DNA from: Sinomicrobium pectinilyticum
GTDB lineage: Bacteria; Bacteroidota; Bacteroidia; Flavobacteriales; Flavobacteriaceae
Length of the DNA: 64,000 nucleotides
Direction: 5' to 3'
NCBI RefSeq assembly: GCF_003725735.1
Contig: NZ_RJTM01000108.1
Location: 1-64,000 of the forward strand
Part shown: one piece after another, positions 51,534 to 60,463 of the stretch
How the letters are laid out: every line of letters starts with the position of its first letter
Numbering within the stretch: the first letter of the stretch is position 1
Program-made: the position numbers and the translations under genes
Notes under the pieces: model-generated
The model's database searches: none
What the model was told of the DNA's origin: nothing
Seen by the model: only the letters and a program-made list of their open reading frames with translations

Positions 51534-53403
51534 TATTGATGTTCTTATTATTGCCCTGTATATCATCTTAACCCTCTCTATCGGGGTCTGGGTATCCAGA
51601 AAAGCCTCCAGGGGACTGGACGGTTATTTTCTCGGGGGCAACAGTATTAAGTGGTATTACCTGGGACTGAGCAACGGTTCCGGAATGTTCGACGTTTCCG
51701 GGACGGCCTGGATGGTAGGTATATTGTTCCTCTACGGTGTAAAGAGTTTTATGTTCATGTGGATGTGGCCTATATGGAACCAGATATTTGTCATGGTATT
51801 CCTCGCCGCATGGATACGAAGGTCGAATATTATGACCGGCTCCGAATGGATACTCACCCGTTTCGGGGACGACCGCGCCGGAAGGGCTTCGCACCTCATC
51901 GTAGCTGTTTTTGCCGTAGTGGCTGCCGTAGGTTTTATCGCCTATTTTTTTGAAGGGGTAGGCAAGTTTATGACCATCATACTGCCCTGGGACTTGTCCT
52001 GGACTGCAGGAAGTACACTTTTGCTGACTTCGGAACAGACCTATGCACTTCTTATTATATTACTGACTACCATTTATACCATAAAAGGAGGAATGTATTC
52101 TGTAGTGGCAACGGAAGTATTGCAGTACCTCATTATGGTACTTGCGGGAATATTGATTGCGGTGTATGCCTTCATTACCGTCAGTGATGCGGAAATATCA
52201 GCCCTGATCCCTGCCGAATGGAAAAATATCTTTTTCGGCAATGAACTGGAAGGTTTCTGGGATGGTAAATTCGCTACGTTTAATGAACTTATCGATACCC
52301 AGGGCTATAAGATGTTCGGGGCATTTATAGGGATGACCCTGCTGAAAGGTTTCTTTGCCAGTGTAGCAGGGCCGACCCCGAGCTATGATATGCAGCGTAT
52401 ATTATCTACAAGAACGGTAAAAGATGCCGCATATATGAGCGGGTTTACCAACCTGGTGTTGTTCATACCGCGCTATCTGCTCATTGCCGGCATTGTAGTA
52501 ATAGGACTGGTATACCTGGCGCCATCTATGGCAGCGACCGGCTCGGTAACGTCCAATGACCTGGAAATGGTGTTGCCCAGGGTTATCAATAATCACGTTC
52601 CCGTAGGGATCAAAGGATTGCTTCTCGCCGGGCTCCTTGCGGCTTTTATGTCTACATTCTCAGCTTTTGTGAACTCCGGCCCGGCTTATATCGTAAATGA
52701 TATCTACAAGAAATATTTCAAACCCAGAGCTTCTGACAAACATTACATAAAGGCCAGCCACATCGCATCTTTCTTTGTAGTAACATTGGGAGTGATCATG
52801 GGCTTTTTTGCCGAATCCATCAATTCCATAACTTTGTGGATCACCAGTGCGCTTTATGGCGGATATGTAGCGGCAAATTTTTTGAAATGGGTGTGGTGGC
52901 GCTTTAACGGATGGGGATATTTCTGGGGCATGCTCGCCGGGCTGATCGTTGCTACCTTACAGTTTTTGCTCGATCACAACAAGCACAATTTTACAGAAGG
53001 ATCATTTCCGTATGAAATAGCAAATGCCCCGGCAATTTACCTGTTCCCGGTGATATTTAGCTTCTCCATACTAGGATGTCTCCTGGGGACGCTTTTGACC
53101 CCGGCAACCAATGATGAGGTATTGAAGAAATTTTATGCCAATGTAAGGCCGTGGGGCTGGTGGAAACCCGTATACCGGCAGTTGAAGGAAGGAGGAAGTC
53201 CCGTGGAGGAAAACAAAGGGTTCGGTATGGATATGCTGAATTGTACCATAGGTATCGTATGGCAGTCCAGTATGATCCTCTTGCCCGTATTTTTCATGGT
53301 CCGGGACTACCCCCGGGCCCTGTTATGGTTCACCGTATTTGCCGTAACTTCGGCAATACTCAAATTTACCTGGCTCGATAAAGTAAGGAAATACAAAGAT
53401 TAA
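51526..53403 (+). CDS. Sodium/solute symporter (SSS family)
   Basis: 625 residues with about fourteen membrane helices. SSS features: IGVWVSRKASRGLDGYFLGG at the N-terminus, the DVSGTAWMVG helix, GPTPSYDMQRILSTRTVKDA, and a late LLLAGLLAAFMSTFSAFVNS. Known: SSS carriers take up sugars, including mannose- or sialic-acid-like monosaccharides, with sodium. Its start overlaps the GH92 gene by 8 nt, so they are made together; import of released mannose or of a small oligosaccharide is the natural inference. Length is at the upper end of the family owing to a C-terminal extension. Confidence 0.9.
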   Translation: MNSIDVLIIALYIILTLSIGVWVSRKASRGLDGYFLGGNSIKWYYLGLSNGSGMFDVSGTAWMVGILFLYGVKSFMFMWMWPIWNQIFVMVFLAAWIRRSNIMTGSEWILTRFGDDRAGRASHLIVAVFAVVAAVGFIAYFFEGVGKFMTIILPWDLSWTAGSTLLLTSEQTYALLIILLTTIYTIKGGMYSVVATEVLQYLIMVLAGILIAVYAFITVSDAEISALIPAEWKNIFFGNELEGFWDGKFATFNELIDTQGYKMFGAFIGMTLLKGFFASVAGPTPSYDMQRILSTRTVKDAAYMSGFTNLVLFIPRYLLIAGIVVIGLVYLAPSMAATGSVTSNDLEMVLPRVINNHVPVGIKGLLLAGLLAAFMSTFSAFVNSGPAYIVNDIYKKYFKPRASDKHYIKASHIASFFVVTLGVIMGFFAESINSITLWITSALYGGYVAANFLKWVWWRFNGWGYFWGMLAGLIVATLQFLLDHNKHNFTEGSFPYEIANAPAIYLFPVIFSFSILGCLLGTLLTPATNDEVLKKFYANVRPWGWWKPVYRQLKEGGSPVEENKGFGMDMLNCTIGIVWQSSMILLPVFFMVRDYPRALLWFTVFAVTSAILKFTWLDKVRKYKD

Positions 53404-53610
53404 AAAGTTTAGTACATGACAAAGTTTGTTCTATGCGGATTTATCGGTAAATCAGTTTGACCCAGACGCTAAAGGAGGCCCGATTCTTCTTGATTTACCA
53501 TTTAGGATGGGGTGAAAAATTGAGGAAAATCCACCTGAATCGAATGTTGTTATGTAGCACATTATAAAAATCTGAATATCTAAAGTCTAAACGTCTAATA
53601 TCTAACCTCT

Positions 53611-54576
53611 ATGAATACTATACCCTGGCAGGACCGACCGGAAAATTGTAAAGACGTCATGTGGCGTTACAGCGCAAATCCAATTATAGACAGGTATGCC
53701 ATTCCCTCGTCCAACAGTATTTTCAACAGTGCCGTAGTTCCTTTTGAAGATGGATTTGCAGGTGTTTTCCGTTGCGATAACAAGGCGGTACAGATGAATA
53801 TTTTTGCCGGATTCAGTAAAGATGGCATAAACTGGGACATCGAACACGAACCCATATCATTTATGGCGGGCAATACCCAAATGATCGATTCCGATTACAA
53901 ATACGATCCGAGGGTGACGTTTATCGAAGACCGTTACTGGATCACCTGGTGTAATGGCTATCACGGTCCGACTATCGGTATCGGCTATACTTTCGATTTT
54001 AAAGAATTTTACCAGTGTGAGAACGCTTTCCTGCCTTTTAACCGTAACGGCGTGTTATTTCCGGAGAAGATCAACGGTAAATATGCCATGCTGAGCAGAC
54101 CGAGCGATAACGGCCATACGCCATTCGGGGATATTTATATCAGCTATAGTCCCGATATGAAATACTGGGGAGAGCATCGCTGCGTTATGAAGGTAACCCC
54201 TTTTGTGGACAGTGCATGGCAATGTACCAAAATAGGAGCCGGACCTATCCCGATCCTTACCGATGAAGGTTGGTTGCTGTTCTATCACGGGGTTATTAAT
54301 ACCTGTAATGGTTTCCGCTATTCCGTAGGCGCCGCCCTGCTGGATAAGAACGAGCCGGACAAGGTAAAATACAGAACACAACCCTATCTCCTGGGGCCGG
54401 CCGAGACCTATGAAATGGTAGGCGATGTCCCTAATGTAGTATTCCCGTGTGCAGCATTACATTCGCACGAAGAAGACAAGCTGGCCCTGTATTACGGCGC
54501 AGCTGACACCGTAACGGCAATGGCATTCGGAAGGATAAGCGAAATTGTCCGTTTTATAAAGGAAAATAGCCTGTAA
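53611..54576 (+). CDS. GH130 mannoside phosphorylase
   Basis: 321 residues, no signal peptide, so cytoplasmic. Five-bladed propeller with GH130 motifs: [11 protein letters not shown] at the start, [39 protein letters not shown] (catalytic aspartate region), [40 protein letters not shown] and the end [12 protein letters not shown]. Known: inverting phosphorolysis of beta-1,4-mannosides; the N-glycan-linked members cut Man-beta-1,4-GlcNAc to mannose-1-phosphate and GlcNAc. Cytoplasmic location fits use after import by the adjacent symporter. Confidence 0.9.
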   Translation: MNTIPWQDRPENCKDVMWRYSANPIIDRYAIPSSNSIFNSAVVPFEDGFAGVFRCDNKAVQMNIFAGFSKDGINWDIEHEPISFMAGNTQMIDSDYKYDPRVTFIEDRYWITWCNGYHGPTIGIGYTFDFKEFYQCENAFLPFNRNGVLFPEKINGKYAMLSRPSDNGHTPFGDIYISYSPDMKYWGEHRCVMKVTPFVDSAWQCTKIGAGPIPILTDEGWLLFYHGVINTCNGFRYSVGAALLDKNEPDKVKYRTQPYLLGPAETYEMVGDVPNVVFPCAALHSHEEDKLALYYGAADTVTAMAFGRISEIVRFIKENSL

Positions 54577-54643
54577 CCCGGCCCAAACGAAAACCAATGG
54601 CAAAAATACACCAGACCATCCCCGCAAAATCCTGCTCCCGTAC

Positions 54644-54663
54644 AGACACACGGCCGTGTGTCT
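54644..54663. promoter_or_regulatory. 20-bp perfect palindrome
   Basis: AGACACACGGCCGTGTGTCT lies between the GH130 stop (54576) and the CBM9-like start (54690). It could be a regulator operator, or fold as an RNA hairpin in the read-through transcript. No T-run follows, so it is not a standard terminator. I noticed no second copy elsewhere in the N-glycan set. Confidence 0.6.
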
Positions 54664-54689
54664 CCATCTGCTGTCACGATCTGAGAAAA

Positions 54690-55763
54690 ATGATCGCCTC
54701 GCTGGCAATCACATTTTTTTTATGCCTGAATACATTTGCCCAGGAAGAAATCACACCGCCCAGGAAATATGTAGCTCATAAAACGTCCGAAACCATTACG
54801 GTAGACGGAAAGGGAGAAGAAGATTCCTGGAAAAAAACAGCATGGAGTGAGGATTTTATAGATATCGAAGGAGATAAAACCCCTGCCTATAAAACCAACG
54901 TCAAGATGCTGTGGGATGAAGAATACCTGTATTTTTATGCCGAAATGGAAGAACCCCATGTATGGGCAACCCTGAAACAGCGCGATACCGTAATTTTTTA
55001 TAATAACGATTTCGAGATCTTTATAGACCCGGACGGGGATACACACAACTATATGGAATTTGAGATGAACGCCCTGAATACCATATGGGATCTATATCTT
55101 GTAAAACCGTACAGGGAAAGTGCCCCGGTCATAGACAGCTGGGATATACAGGGTATAAAGACTGCCGTTCATATTGACGGGACGCTAAATGACCCGAATG
55201 ATACCGACAAGGGCTGGAGTGTAGAAATAGCCATGCCCTGGCAAGTGCTAGTTGAGGCGCACGGCAGTGCGTCTCCAAATACTCCCGAAAACGAATTCTG
55301 GCGGATAAATTTTTCCAGGGTCAACTGGGATTTTGACCTGGTAAATGATAAATATCAACGGAAAAAAGACGAAAACGGAAAATACCTGCCGGAATACAAT
55401 TGGGTTTGGTCACCCCAATGGGTGATAAACATGCACGAACCGGAATGGTGGGGCTATGTCTATTTTTCCGGTAAAAAACCGGGAGAGACCGAAGAGTTCC
55501 GCATTCCTGAAGATGAAAAGATAAAGTGGAAACTCTATGCCCTGTACCGTAAACAGAAACAGTATTTTCAGGAAAAAGGTACATGGATAACTTCCATACG
55601 GCAATTGGTAGATAAGCCCGTTGTCGTTGACGGAAAACCGGTAAAAACAGCCCTCGAAGTGCATAGCGAAGGCTGGAATATAACGGCGGTAAGCCCTTTT
55701 ACCGGTAACCTTCTTGTTATGAAGGAAGATGGAAAATTCACCAGTAAAACGACTAACAAATAA
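54690..55763 (+). CDS. Carbohydrate-binding family 9-like secreted protein
   Basis: 357 residues from ATG 54690, start of a signal peptide ending NTFAQ; the open frame back to 54597 runs through the palindrome and is not coding. The CBM9-like (DOMON-type) domain occupies about 20-260: TSETITVDGKGEEDSWKKTA, VKMLWDEEYLYFYAEMEEPH, FEIFIDPDGDTHNYMEFEMN, FWRINFSRVNWDFD. No catalytic residues seen. Known: common in glycan loci as a binding or helper module. Gene is 4 nt before the next one, so co-transcribed. Confidence 0.85.
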   Translation: MIASLAITFFLCLNTFAQEEITPPRKYVAHKTSETITVDGKGEEDSWKKTAWSEDFIDIEGDKTPAYKTNVKMLWDEEYLYFYAEMEEPHVWATLKQRDTVIFYNNDFEIFIDPDGDTHNYMEFEMNALNTIWDLYLVKPYRESAPVIDSWDIQGIKTAVHIDGTLNDPNDTDKGWSVEIAMPWQVLVEAHGSASPNTPENEFWRINFSRVNWDFDLVNDKYQRKKDENGKYLPEYNWVWSPQWVINMHEPEWWGYVYFSGKKPGETEEFRIPEDEKIKWKLYALYRKQKQYFQEKGTWITSIRQLVDKPVVVDGKPVKTALEVHSEGWNITAVSPFTGNLLVMKEDGKFTSKTTNK

Positions 55764-55767
55764 TCTT

Positions 55768-56886
55768 ATGAAAATCTTAAAACTCACTGTGTTTTATGCC
55801 CTCATATGCCTTGTTTCCTGTGGAAAACAGGAAAAAGCTACAGGGGAAAAAGAAGAAAAAGACATCTCCGGCAACACTGCCGAAAAAGCCTTTAAATACT
55901 GGACATGGATCACTGCCGATGCTAAAAGGACAGACGATTCGTACCGGGAAGAATTTGCCAAGTACAAGAATAATGGCCTGGATGCAGTACTCATTAATAC
56001 CAATACCGATCCCGAACTGTTGGGAAGATTAACTCCCCTTGCCGATGAAGCCGGCCTGGAAGTACATGCCTGGATTATGGCCATGAACCGCCCAGGCGAC
56101 TCCGTGGCCCTGCAACATCCGGATTGGTATGCCGTGAGCCGTGAAGGAAAATCCTGTTTCGATCACAGGCCTTATGTAGATTATTACCAGTGGCTCTGTC
56201 CTACGAGAGAAGAGTCCCGGAATCACGTACTGGGCCTGGTGGAAGGCCTGGCCAAAGTAAAAGGAGTGGCCAGTGTACATCTCGATTATATCCGTTTTCC
56301 CGATATTTTTCTTCCTATCGGGTTACTGCCGAAATATGACCTCGAGCAAAAAGAAGAACTTCCGGAATTTGATTTCTGCTATTGCGATGTCTGTGTGGCC
56401 GAATTTGAAAAAATACATCATAAGAACCCGAGGGAATTCAAAGACCCTGCCCTGGATATGGAGTGGAAGCAATTCCGCCTGAACAAAATAAGGGCAGTAG
56501 TAAACGATGCTTATGAAATAGCTCATGAAAACGACAAAATACTCACAGCGGCTGTATTCCCTTATCCGGAAATGGCAGACCATATGGTACGCCAGCGTTG
56601 GGATAAATGGAATATTGATGTAGTGCTGCCCATGATCTATCACAATTTCTATAATGAAGAGACCGACTGGATAGGTTTTGCAACAAAACAGGGGGTACAG
56701 GACCTGAAAGACAAAAAAACTGAACTCCACACCGGAGTCTATGTTCCCGAAATGTCTCCTGGAGAAATAAAAGAAGCCGTAAAACTCGCAAAAGAGAACG
56801 GGGCTAAAGGCGTCTCATTCTTTGACGGCCCCGCGCTTACCGATGGTATGCTGAAAGCGATCAAAGAAACCAAAGAAGGGCGATAG
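55768..56886 (+). CDS. GHL10/DUF4015-like TIM-barrel lipoprotein
   Basis: 372 residues from ATG 55768, lipoprotein signal ALICLVSCGK. Barrel features: KYWTWITADAKRTDDSYREE, LEVHAWIMAMNRPG, VHLDYIRFPD (family hallmark), a cysteine-rich FCYCDVC, and VLPMIYHNFY. This pattern fits the putative glycosidase families pfam02638/pfam13200. Known: no member of this subgroup has a firmly set substrate, to my knowledge. Position between CBM9-like and glycosylasparaginase genes suggests it acts on N-glycans or glycopeptides. Acid residues near D in LDYIRFP and E/D near strand ends are candidates for catalysis. Confidence 0.75.
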   Translation: MKILKLTVFYALICLVSCGKQEKATGEKEEKDISGNTAEKAFKYWTWITADAKRTDDSYREEFAKYKNNGLDAVLINTNTDPELLGRLTPLADEAGLEVHAWIMAMNRPGDSVALQHPDWYAVSREGKSCFDHRPYVDYYQWLCPTREESRNHVLGLVEGLAKVKGVASVHLDYIRFPDIFLPIGLLPKYDLEQKEELPEFDFCYCDVCVAEFEKIHHKNPREFKDPALDMEWKQFRLNKIRAVVNDAYEIAHENDKILTAAVFPYPEMADHMVRQRWDKWNIDVVLPMIYHNFYNEETDWIGFATKQGVQDLKDKKTELHTGVYVPEMSPGEIKEAVKLAKENGAKGVSFFDGPALTDGMLKAIKETKEGR

Positions 56887-56955
56887 TGCCGGTTTTTGAA
56901 TGTATTAATAGTTGCCCGTGACATCGACGGAGAGATAACAGAAAATATACCTGCT

Positions 56956-57981
56956 ATGATAGACAGACGTAAATTTATCACAAAAACTGCCCTTGGAACG
57001 GTAGCGGTGGGAACACTCTACAGCTGCGTGGACAATGGTATAAAACCCCATGACCCCCAGAAAAAATCCGGAGTTGCTGCCGGTGACGATAAACCGGTTA
57101 AGAAACCTGTATTGATATCTACGTGGAATCACGGGCTACCGGCCAACGAAGAAGCCTGGAAAACACTTAAAAACGGCGGGTCCGGTCTGGATGCCGTGGA
57201 AGCCGGGGTAATGACTGCCGAAGCCGATCCGAAGGTTTCCAGCGTAGGCTATGGCGGATGGCCCGACAGGGAAGGAAAAGTTACCCTGGATGCCTGTATC
57301 ATGGATCACCAGAGCAATTGCGGTTCCGTAGCTTTTTTACAGGATATAAAACACCCAATATCCGTAGCGAGAAAAGTGATGGAAAAAACCCCGCATATTA
57401 TGCTTGTAGGGGAAGGAGCGAAACAGTTTGCCCTGGAAGAAGGATTCAAAGAAGAAAACCTGCTTACCGAAGATGCCGAGAAAGCATACAGGGAATGGCT
57501 GGAAAAATCCGAGTACAAACCGGTTATTAACATAGAAAACCACGATACCATAAGCATGCTTGCCATAGATGAAAACGGTGACCTTTACGGAGCCTGCACT
57601 ACCAGTGGGGCTGCTTGGAAGGTACACGGCAGGGTAGGGGATTCTCCCATTATCGGCGCAGGGCTGTTCCTGGACAACGAAGTGGGAAGTGCTGCCGCCA
57701 CAGGGCTTGGAGAAGCTGTAATGCGGACCTCCGGAAGCGCTATGGTAGTGGAACTCATGCGCCAGGGGAAAAGTCCCATGGAGGCGTGTAAGGAAATCGT
57801 GGAACGCATCTATAAAATATACAAAAACCGTCCCGATCTGGAATATTTGCAGATAGGCTTTATCGCGCTGAATAAACAAGGCGAATACGGGGCCTATTGC
57901 CTGCGCCCCGGATTTAATTATGCTGTTTACGATGAAAAGGACGGAAACCGCCTGATAGACGGCGAATATAAGATTTCATAA
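56956..57981 (+). CDS. N4-(beta-N-acetylglucosaminyl)-L-asparaginase (glycosylasparaginase)
   Basis: 341 residues from ATG 56956. N-terminus has two arginines in DRRKFITK at R4-R5 before a hydrophobic stretch and a cysteine, as in Tat-exported lipoproteins. Ntn-hydrolase with the self-cleavage site ENHDTISM, T198 being the new N-terminal nucleophile; conserved STWNHG, GGSGLDAVEAG, GYGGWPD, GDSPIIGAGLF and ATGLGEA are present. Known: cleaves the GlcNAc-Asn bond of N-glycans on free asparagine after protein breakdown. A strong hairpin terminator follows, suggesting the end of a transcript. Confidence 0.92.
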   Translation: MIDRRKFITKTALGTVAVGTLYSCVDNGIKPHDPQKKSGVAAGDDKPVKKPVLISTWNHGLPANEEAWKTLKNGGSGLDAVEAGVMTAEADPKVSSVGYGGWPDREGKVTLDACIMDHQSNCGSVAFLQDIKHPISVARKVMEKTPHIMLVGEGAKQFALEEGFKEENLLTEDAEKAYREWLEKSEYKPVINIENHDTISMLAIDENGDLYGACTTSGAAWKVHGRVGDSPIIGAGLFLDNEVGSAAATGLGEAVMRTSGSAMVVELMRQGKSPMEACKEIVERIYKIYKNRPDLEYLQIGFIALNKQGEYGAYCLRPGFNYAVYDEKDGNRLIDGEYKIS

Positions 57982-57994
57982 TCCCCCTATGATT

Positions 57995-58032
57995 TTCCTG
58001 TGGGGCCTTTACCGGCCCTGCGGGAATTTTTT
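57995..58032 (+). terminator. Terminator after glycosylasparaginase
   Basis: A 13-bp stem (57995-58007 with 58014-58026, including a few G-T pairs) with a 6-nt loop, then six T. It lies 13 nt after the stop codon, before the GH20 gene. Confidence 0.75.
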
Positions 58033-58111
58033 AATAACCCGGATTTTTCACATGTTCCGTACTTCTGTGTATTTCTTCAAATCTCAATGATCCGGACCTA
58101 ATTCAGGAAAA

Positions 58112-60433
58112 ATGAAAGTAAACCCGATATATCCTTATATTCTGACTTTGGTCATACTGCTCTCCGGATGTGACCGCCCGGAAAAAATAACGTTTAAGGA
58201 AAGTGACATTTCCATCATCCCCCGACCGAAAGAACTGAAGTTCCGGGAAGGAGCTTTTGTGTTTGACAGGGAAACCGTTTTTGTAACCGGAGAAGAATAC
58301 CGGAAGATCGCAGAAATATTGACTGGAAAATTCCGCAAAGCAGCCGGATGGGAACCGGAAATAGTAAACTCCCAACCTTCCGGGAATTATGTAGCCTTCC
58401 GCAAAGATGAAACCCTGGAAGATGAAGCCTATGCGCTTAGTGTCACTGAAAACAGTGTAACCATATCCGCTGCCGGGTATTCCGGTTTCCTGTATGGTCT
58501 GGAAACTTTACGTCAATTATTGCCGGTAGAAATAGAAAGTGCGGCTTTGCAGGGTAATCTCACCTGGGCTGTTCCCACAGTGGAAATTCAGGATAGCCCG
58601 AGATTTCCATGGCGTGGCCTTATGCTCGACGTTTCCAGGCATTTTTTTCCGAAAGAATATGTGTTGAAAGTCATAGACGGACTGGCATTCCACAAAATGA
58701 ATATATTGCACTTTCACCTAGTGGACGACCAGGGATGGCGGATAGAAATTGAAAAATACCCGAAGCTTACCGAAATCGGAGGCTACCGTGTAGATAAAGA
58801 AGATATGCACTGGAATGCCCGTCCTGTACCCGATCCTTCGGAAAAAGCTACTTACGGCGGGTTTTATACCCGGGAGGATATTAAGGAAATTGTGGCTTAT
58901 GCCAAAGAAAATGGAATAGAAGTAGTACCTGAGATAGAGATGCCTGCGCATGTGATGAGTGCTATTGCTTCTTATCCTGAATTATCCTGTAAGAGAGAAC
59001 CCATCATGATACCTTCCGGGGGAGTGTGGCCTATTACCGATATCTACTGTGCAGGAAAAGAATCAACTTTCGAATTCCTCGAAAATGTACTGACCGAAGT
59101 GATGGAGCTATTTCCTTCCAGGTATATTCATGTAGGTGGAGACGAAGCGACCAAAACCAACTGGAAAACCTGTCCGCATTGTCAGAAACGGATAAAAGAA
59201 GAAGGGCTTGCAGGCGTGGAAGAACTGCAAAGCTATTTTATGAAGCGCATCGAGAAATTTGTCAGTTCCAAAGGAAGGGTGATGCTCGGTTGGGATGAAA
59301 TACTCGAAGGCGGACTTGCGCCCGGGGCCACTGTGATGAGCTGGAGAGGTATACAAGGCGGATGGGAAGCATCTGCACAAGGGCACGATGTGGTGATGAC
59401 GCCTGTATCCCACTGCTATTTCGATTATTATCAGGGGCCGCAGGATTCCGAACCCCTGGCATTCAATGCGTATACTCCCCTGAGTAAAGTATACGGATTC
59501 GACCCGGTGGTAGATTCCATGAGTGTTAACCAGGCACGACACGTACTGGGGGGGCAGGCCAATCTGTGGTCCGAATATATTCCCACAACTTCACATTCCG
59601 AATATATGATCTACCCGAGGCTGACTGCTCTGGCAGAGACTGTATGGAGCCCGAAAGAAGGCCGGGATTGGAATGATTTTACGGCCAGGCTGGAACATAT
59701 GTTCAAGAGATATGACGAACTCGGGATCAATTATGCCAGAAGTGCCTATACCATAATGGCAGATGCCAAAGTGGACAAAGACCAGAAAGTGACAATAGCC
59801 CTGACAACCGAATTTCCGGATACGGATATCCGTTATGTGCTTAATGAAGAAAATCTCGCTTCCGCCGACAAATATACTACCCCCATAGAAATTACCGGAA
59901 CAACAACGGTAAGGGCTTCCCGGTTTGAAAATGATAAACCGGTGGGTAAGGTTTTTGAAAAAACATTTACCTGGCACAAGGCAGTCGGTAAAAAAGTGAC
60001 CTATGCGAACGAGTGGAACAAAAACTATCCCGGCTCGGGTACATACAATATGGTCAATGTATTGCGCGGCGGTAAGGATTTTCACGACGGGCAATGGCAG
60101 GCCTGGATAGGTAATGATATGGAAGTGGTCATAGACCTGGAAGAACCTGCGGAACTTACAAAAGTCACCGTCGGATCTATGGAAAACCAGGGAGCGGGAA
60201 TATACTATCCGATCCGGGTAGAGGTATTGCTCTCTGACGACGGAAAAAATTTTAAAAAAGCAAATGAAATACAACGGGATTATGCCAAAAACGGTAACGC
60301 CGATCTAAAGGATTTTCCGGTGACCTTTCCTCCACAATCCGCGCGTTACATAAAAGTAAAGGCAACCAACCTGGGAAAAACCCCAAACGGTGGGAACACC
60401 TGGCTTTTTGTCGATGAGATTGTAGTGGAGTGA
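58112..60433 (+). CDS. GH20 beta-N-acetylhexosaminidase lipoprotein
   Basis: 773 residues, lipoprotein signal LLSGCDRPEK. Order: GH20b N-domain (about 30-155), TIM barrel (about 160-500) with FPWRGLMLDVSRHFFPKEYV, HLVDDQGWRIEI and HVGGDEATKTNW holding the catalytic pair D344-E345, W in VMSWRGIQGG, then a small beta domain and a C-terminal F5/8-type domain (about 620-770, NMVNVLRGGKDFHDGQWQAW). Known: substrate-assisted removal of terminal GlcNAc or GalNAc. Preceded by AGGAAAA before the ATG. In this set it would remove antennary or core GlcNAc. Followed by a second GH92 after 30 nt. Confidence 0.94.
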   Translation: MKVNPIYPYILTLVILLSGCDRPEKITFKESDISIIPRPKELKFREGAFVFDRETVFVTGEEYRKIAEILTGKFRKAAGWEPEIVNSQPSGNYVAFRKDETLEDEAYALSVTENSVTISAAGYSGFLYGLETLRQLLPVEIESAALQGNLTWAVPTVEIQDSPRFPWRGLMLDVSRHFFPKEYVLKVIDGLAFHKMNILHFHLVDDQGWRIEIEKYPKLTEIGGYRVDKEDMHWNARPVPDPSEKATYGGFYTREDIKEIVAYAKENGIEVVPEIEMPAHVMSAIASYPELSCKREPIMIPSGGVWPITDIYCAGKESTFEFLENVLTEVMELFPSRYIHVGGDEATKTNWKTCPHCQKRIKEEGLAGVEELQSYFMKRIEKFVSSKGRVMLGWDEILEGGLAPGATVMSWRGIQGGWEASAQGHDVVMTPVSHCYFDYYQGPQDSEPLAFNAYTPLSKVYGFDPVVDSMSVNQARHVLGGQANLWSEYIPTTSHSEYMIYPRLTALAETVWSPKEGRDWNDFTARLEHMFKRYDELGINYARSAYTIMADAKVDKDQKVTIALTTEFPDTDIRYVLNEENLASADKYTTPIEITGTTTVRASRFENDKPVGKVFEKTFTWHKAVGKKVTYANEWNKNYPGSGTYNMVNVLRGGKDFHDGQWQAWIGNDMEVVIDLEEPAELTKVTVGSMENQGAGIYYPIRVEVLLSDDGKNFKKANEIQRDYAKNGNADLKDFPVTFPPQSARYIKVKATNLGKTPNGGNTWLFVDEIVVE

Positions 60434-60463
60434 CACCCCAAAAACAAACGCAATTACAACACC

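Noticed and set aside
53404-53610. Spacer between symporter and GH130 as tRNA or riboswitch
   Set aside because: No cloverleaf, conserved loop or strong hairpin could be traced; it looks like plain intergenic DNA.
59591-60274. 227-codon minus-strand ORF opposite the GH20 gene
   Set aside because: Covered by the C-terminal half of GH20, which has recognisable domains; no independent support.
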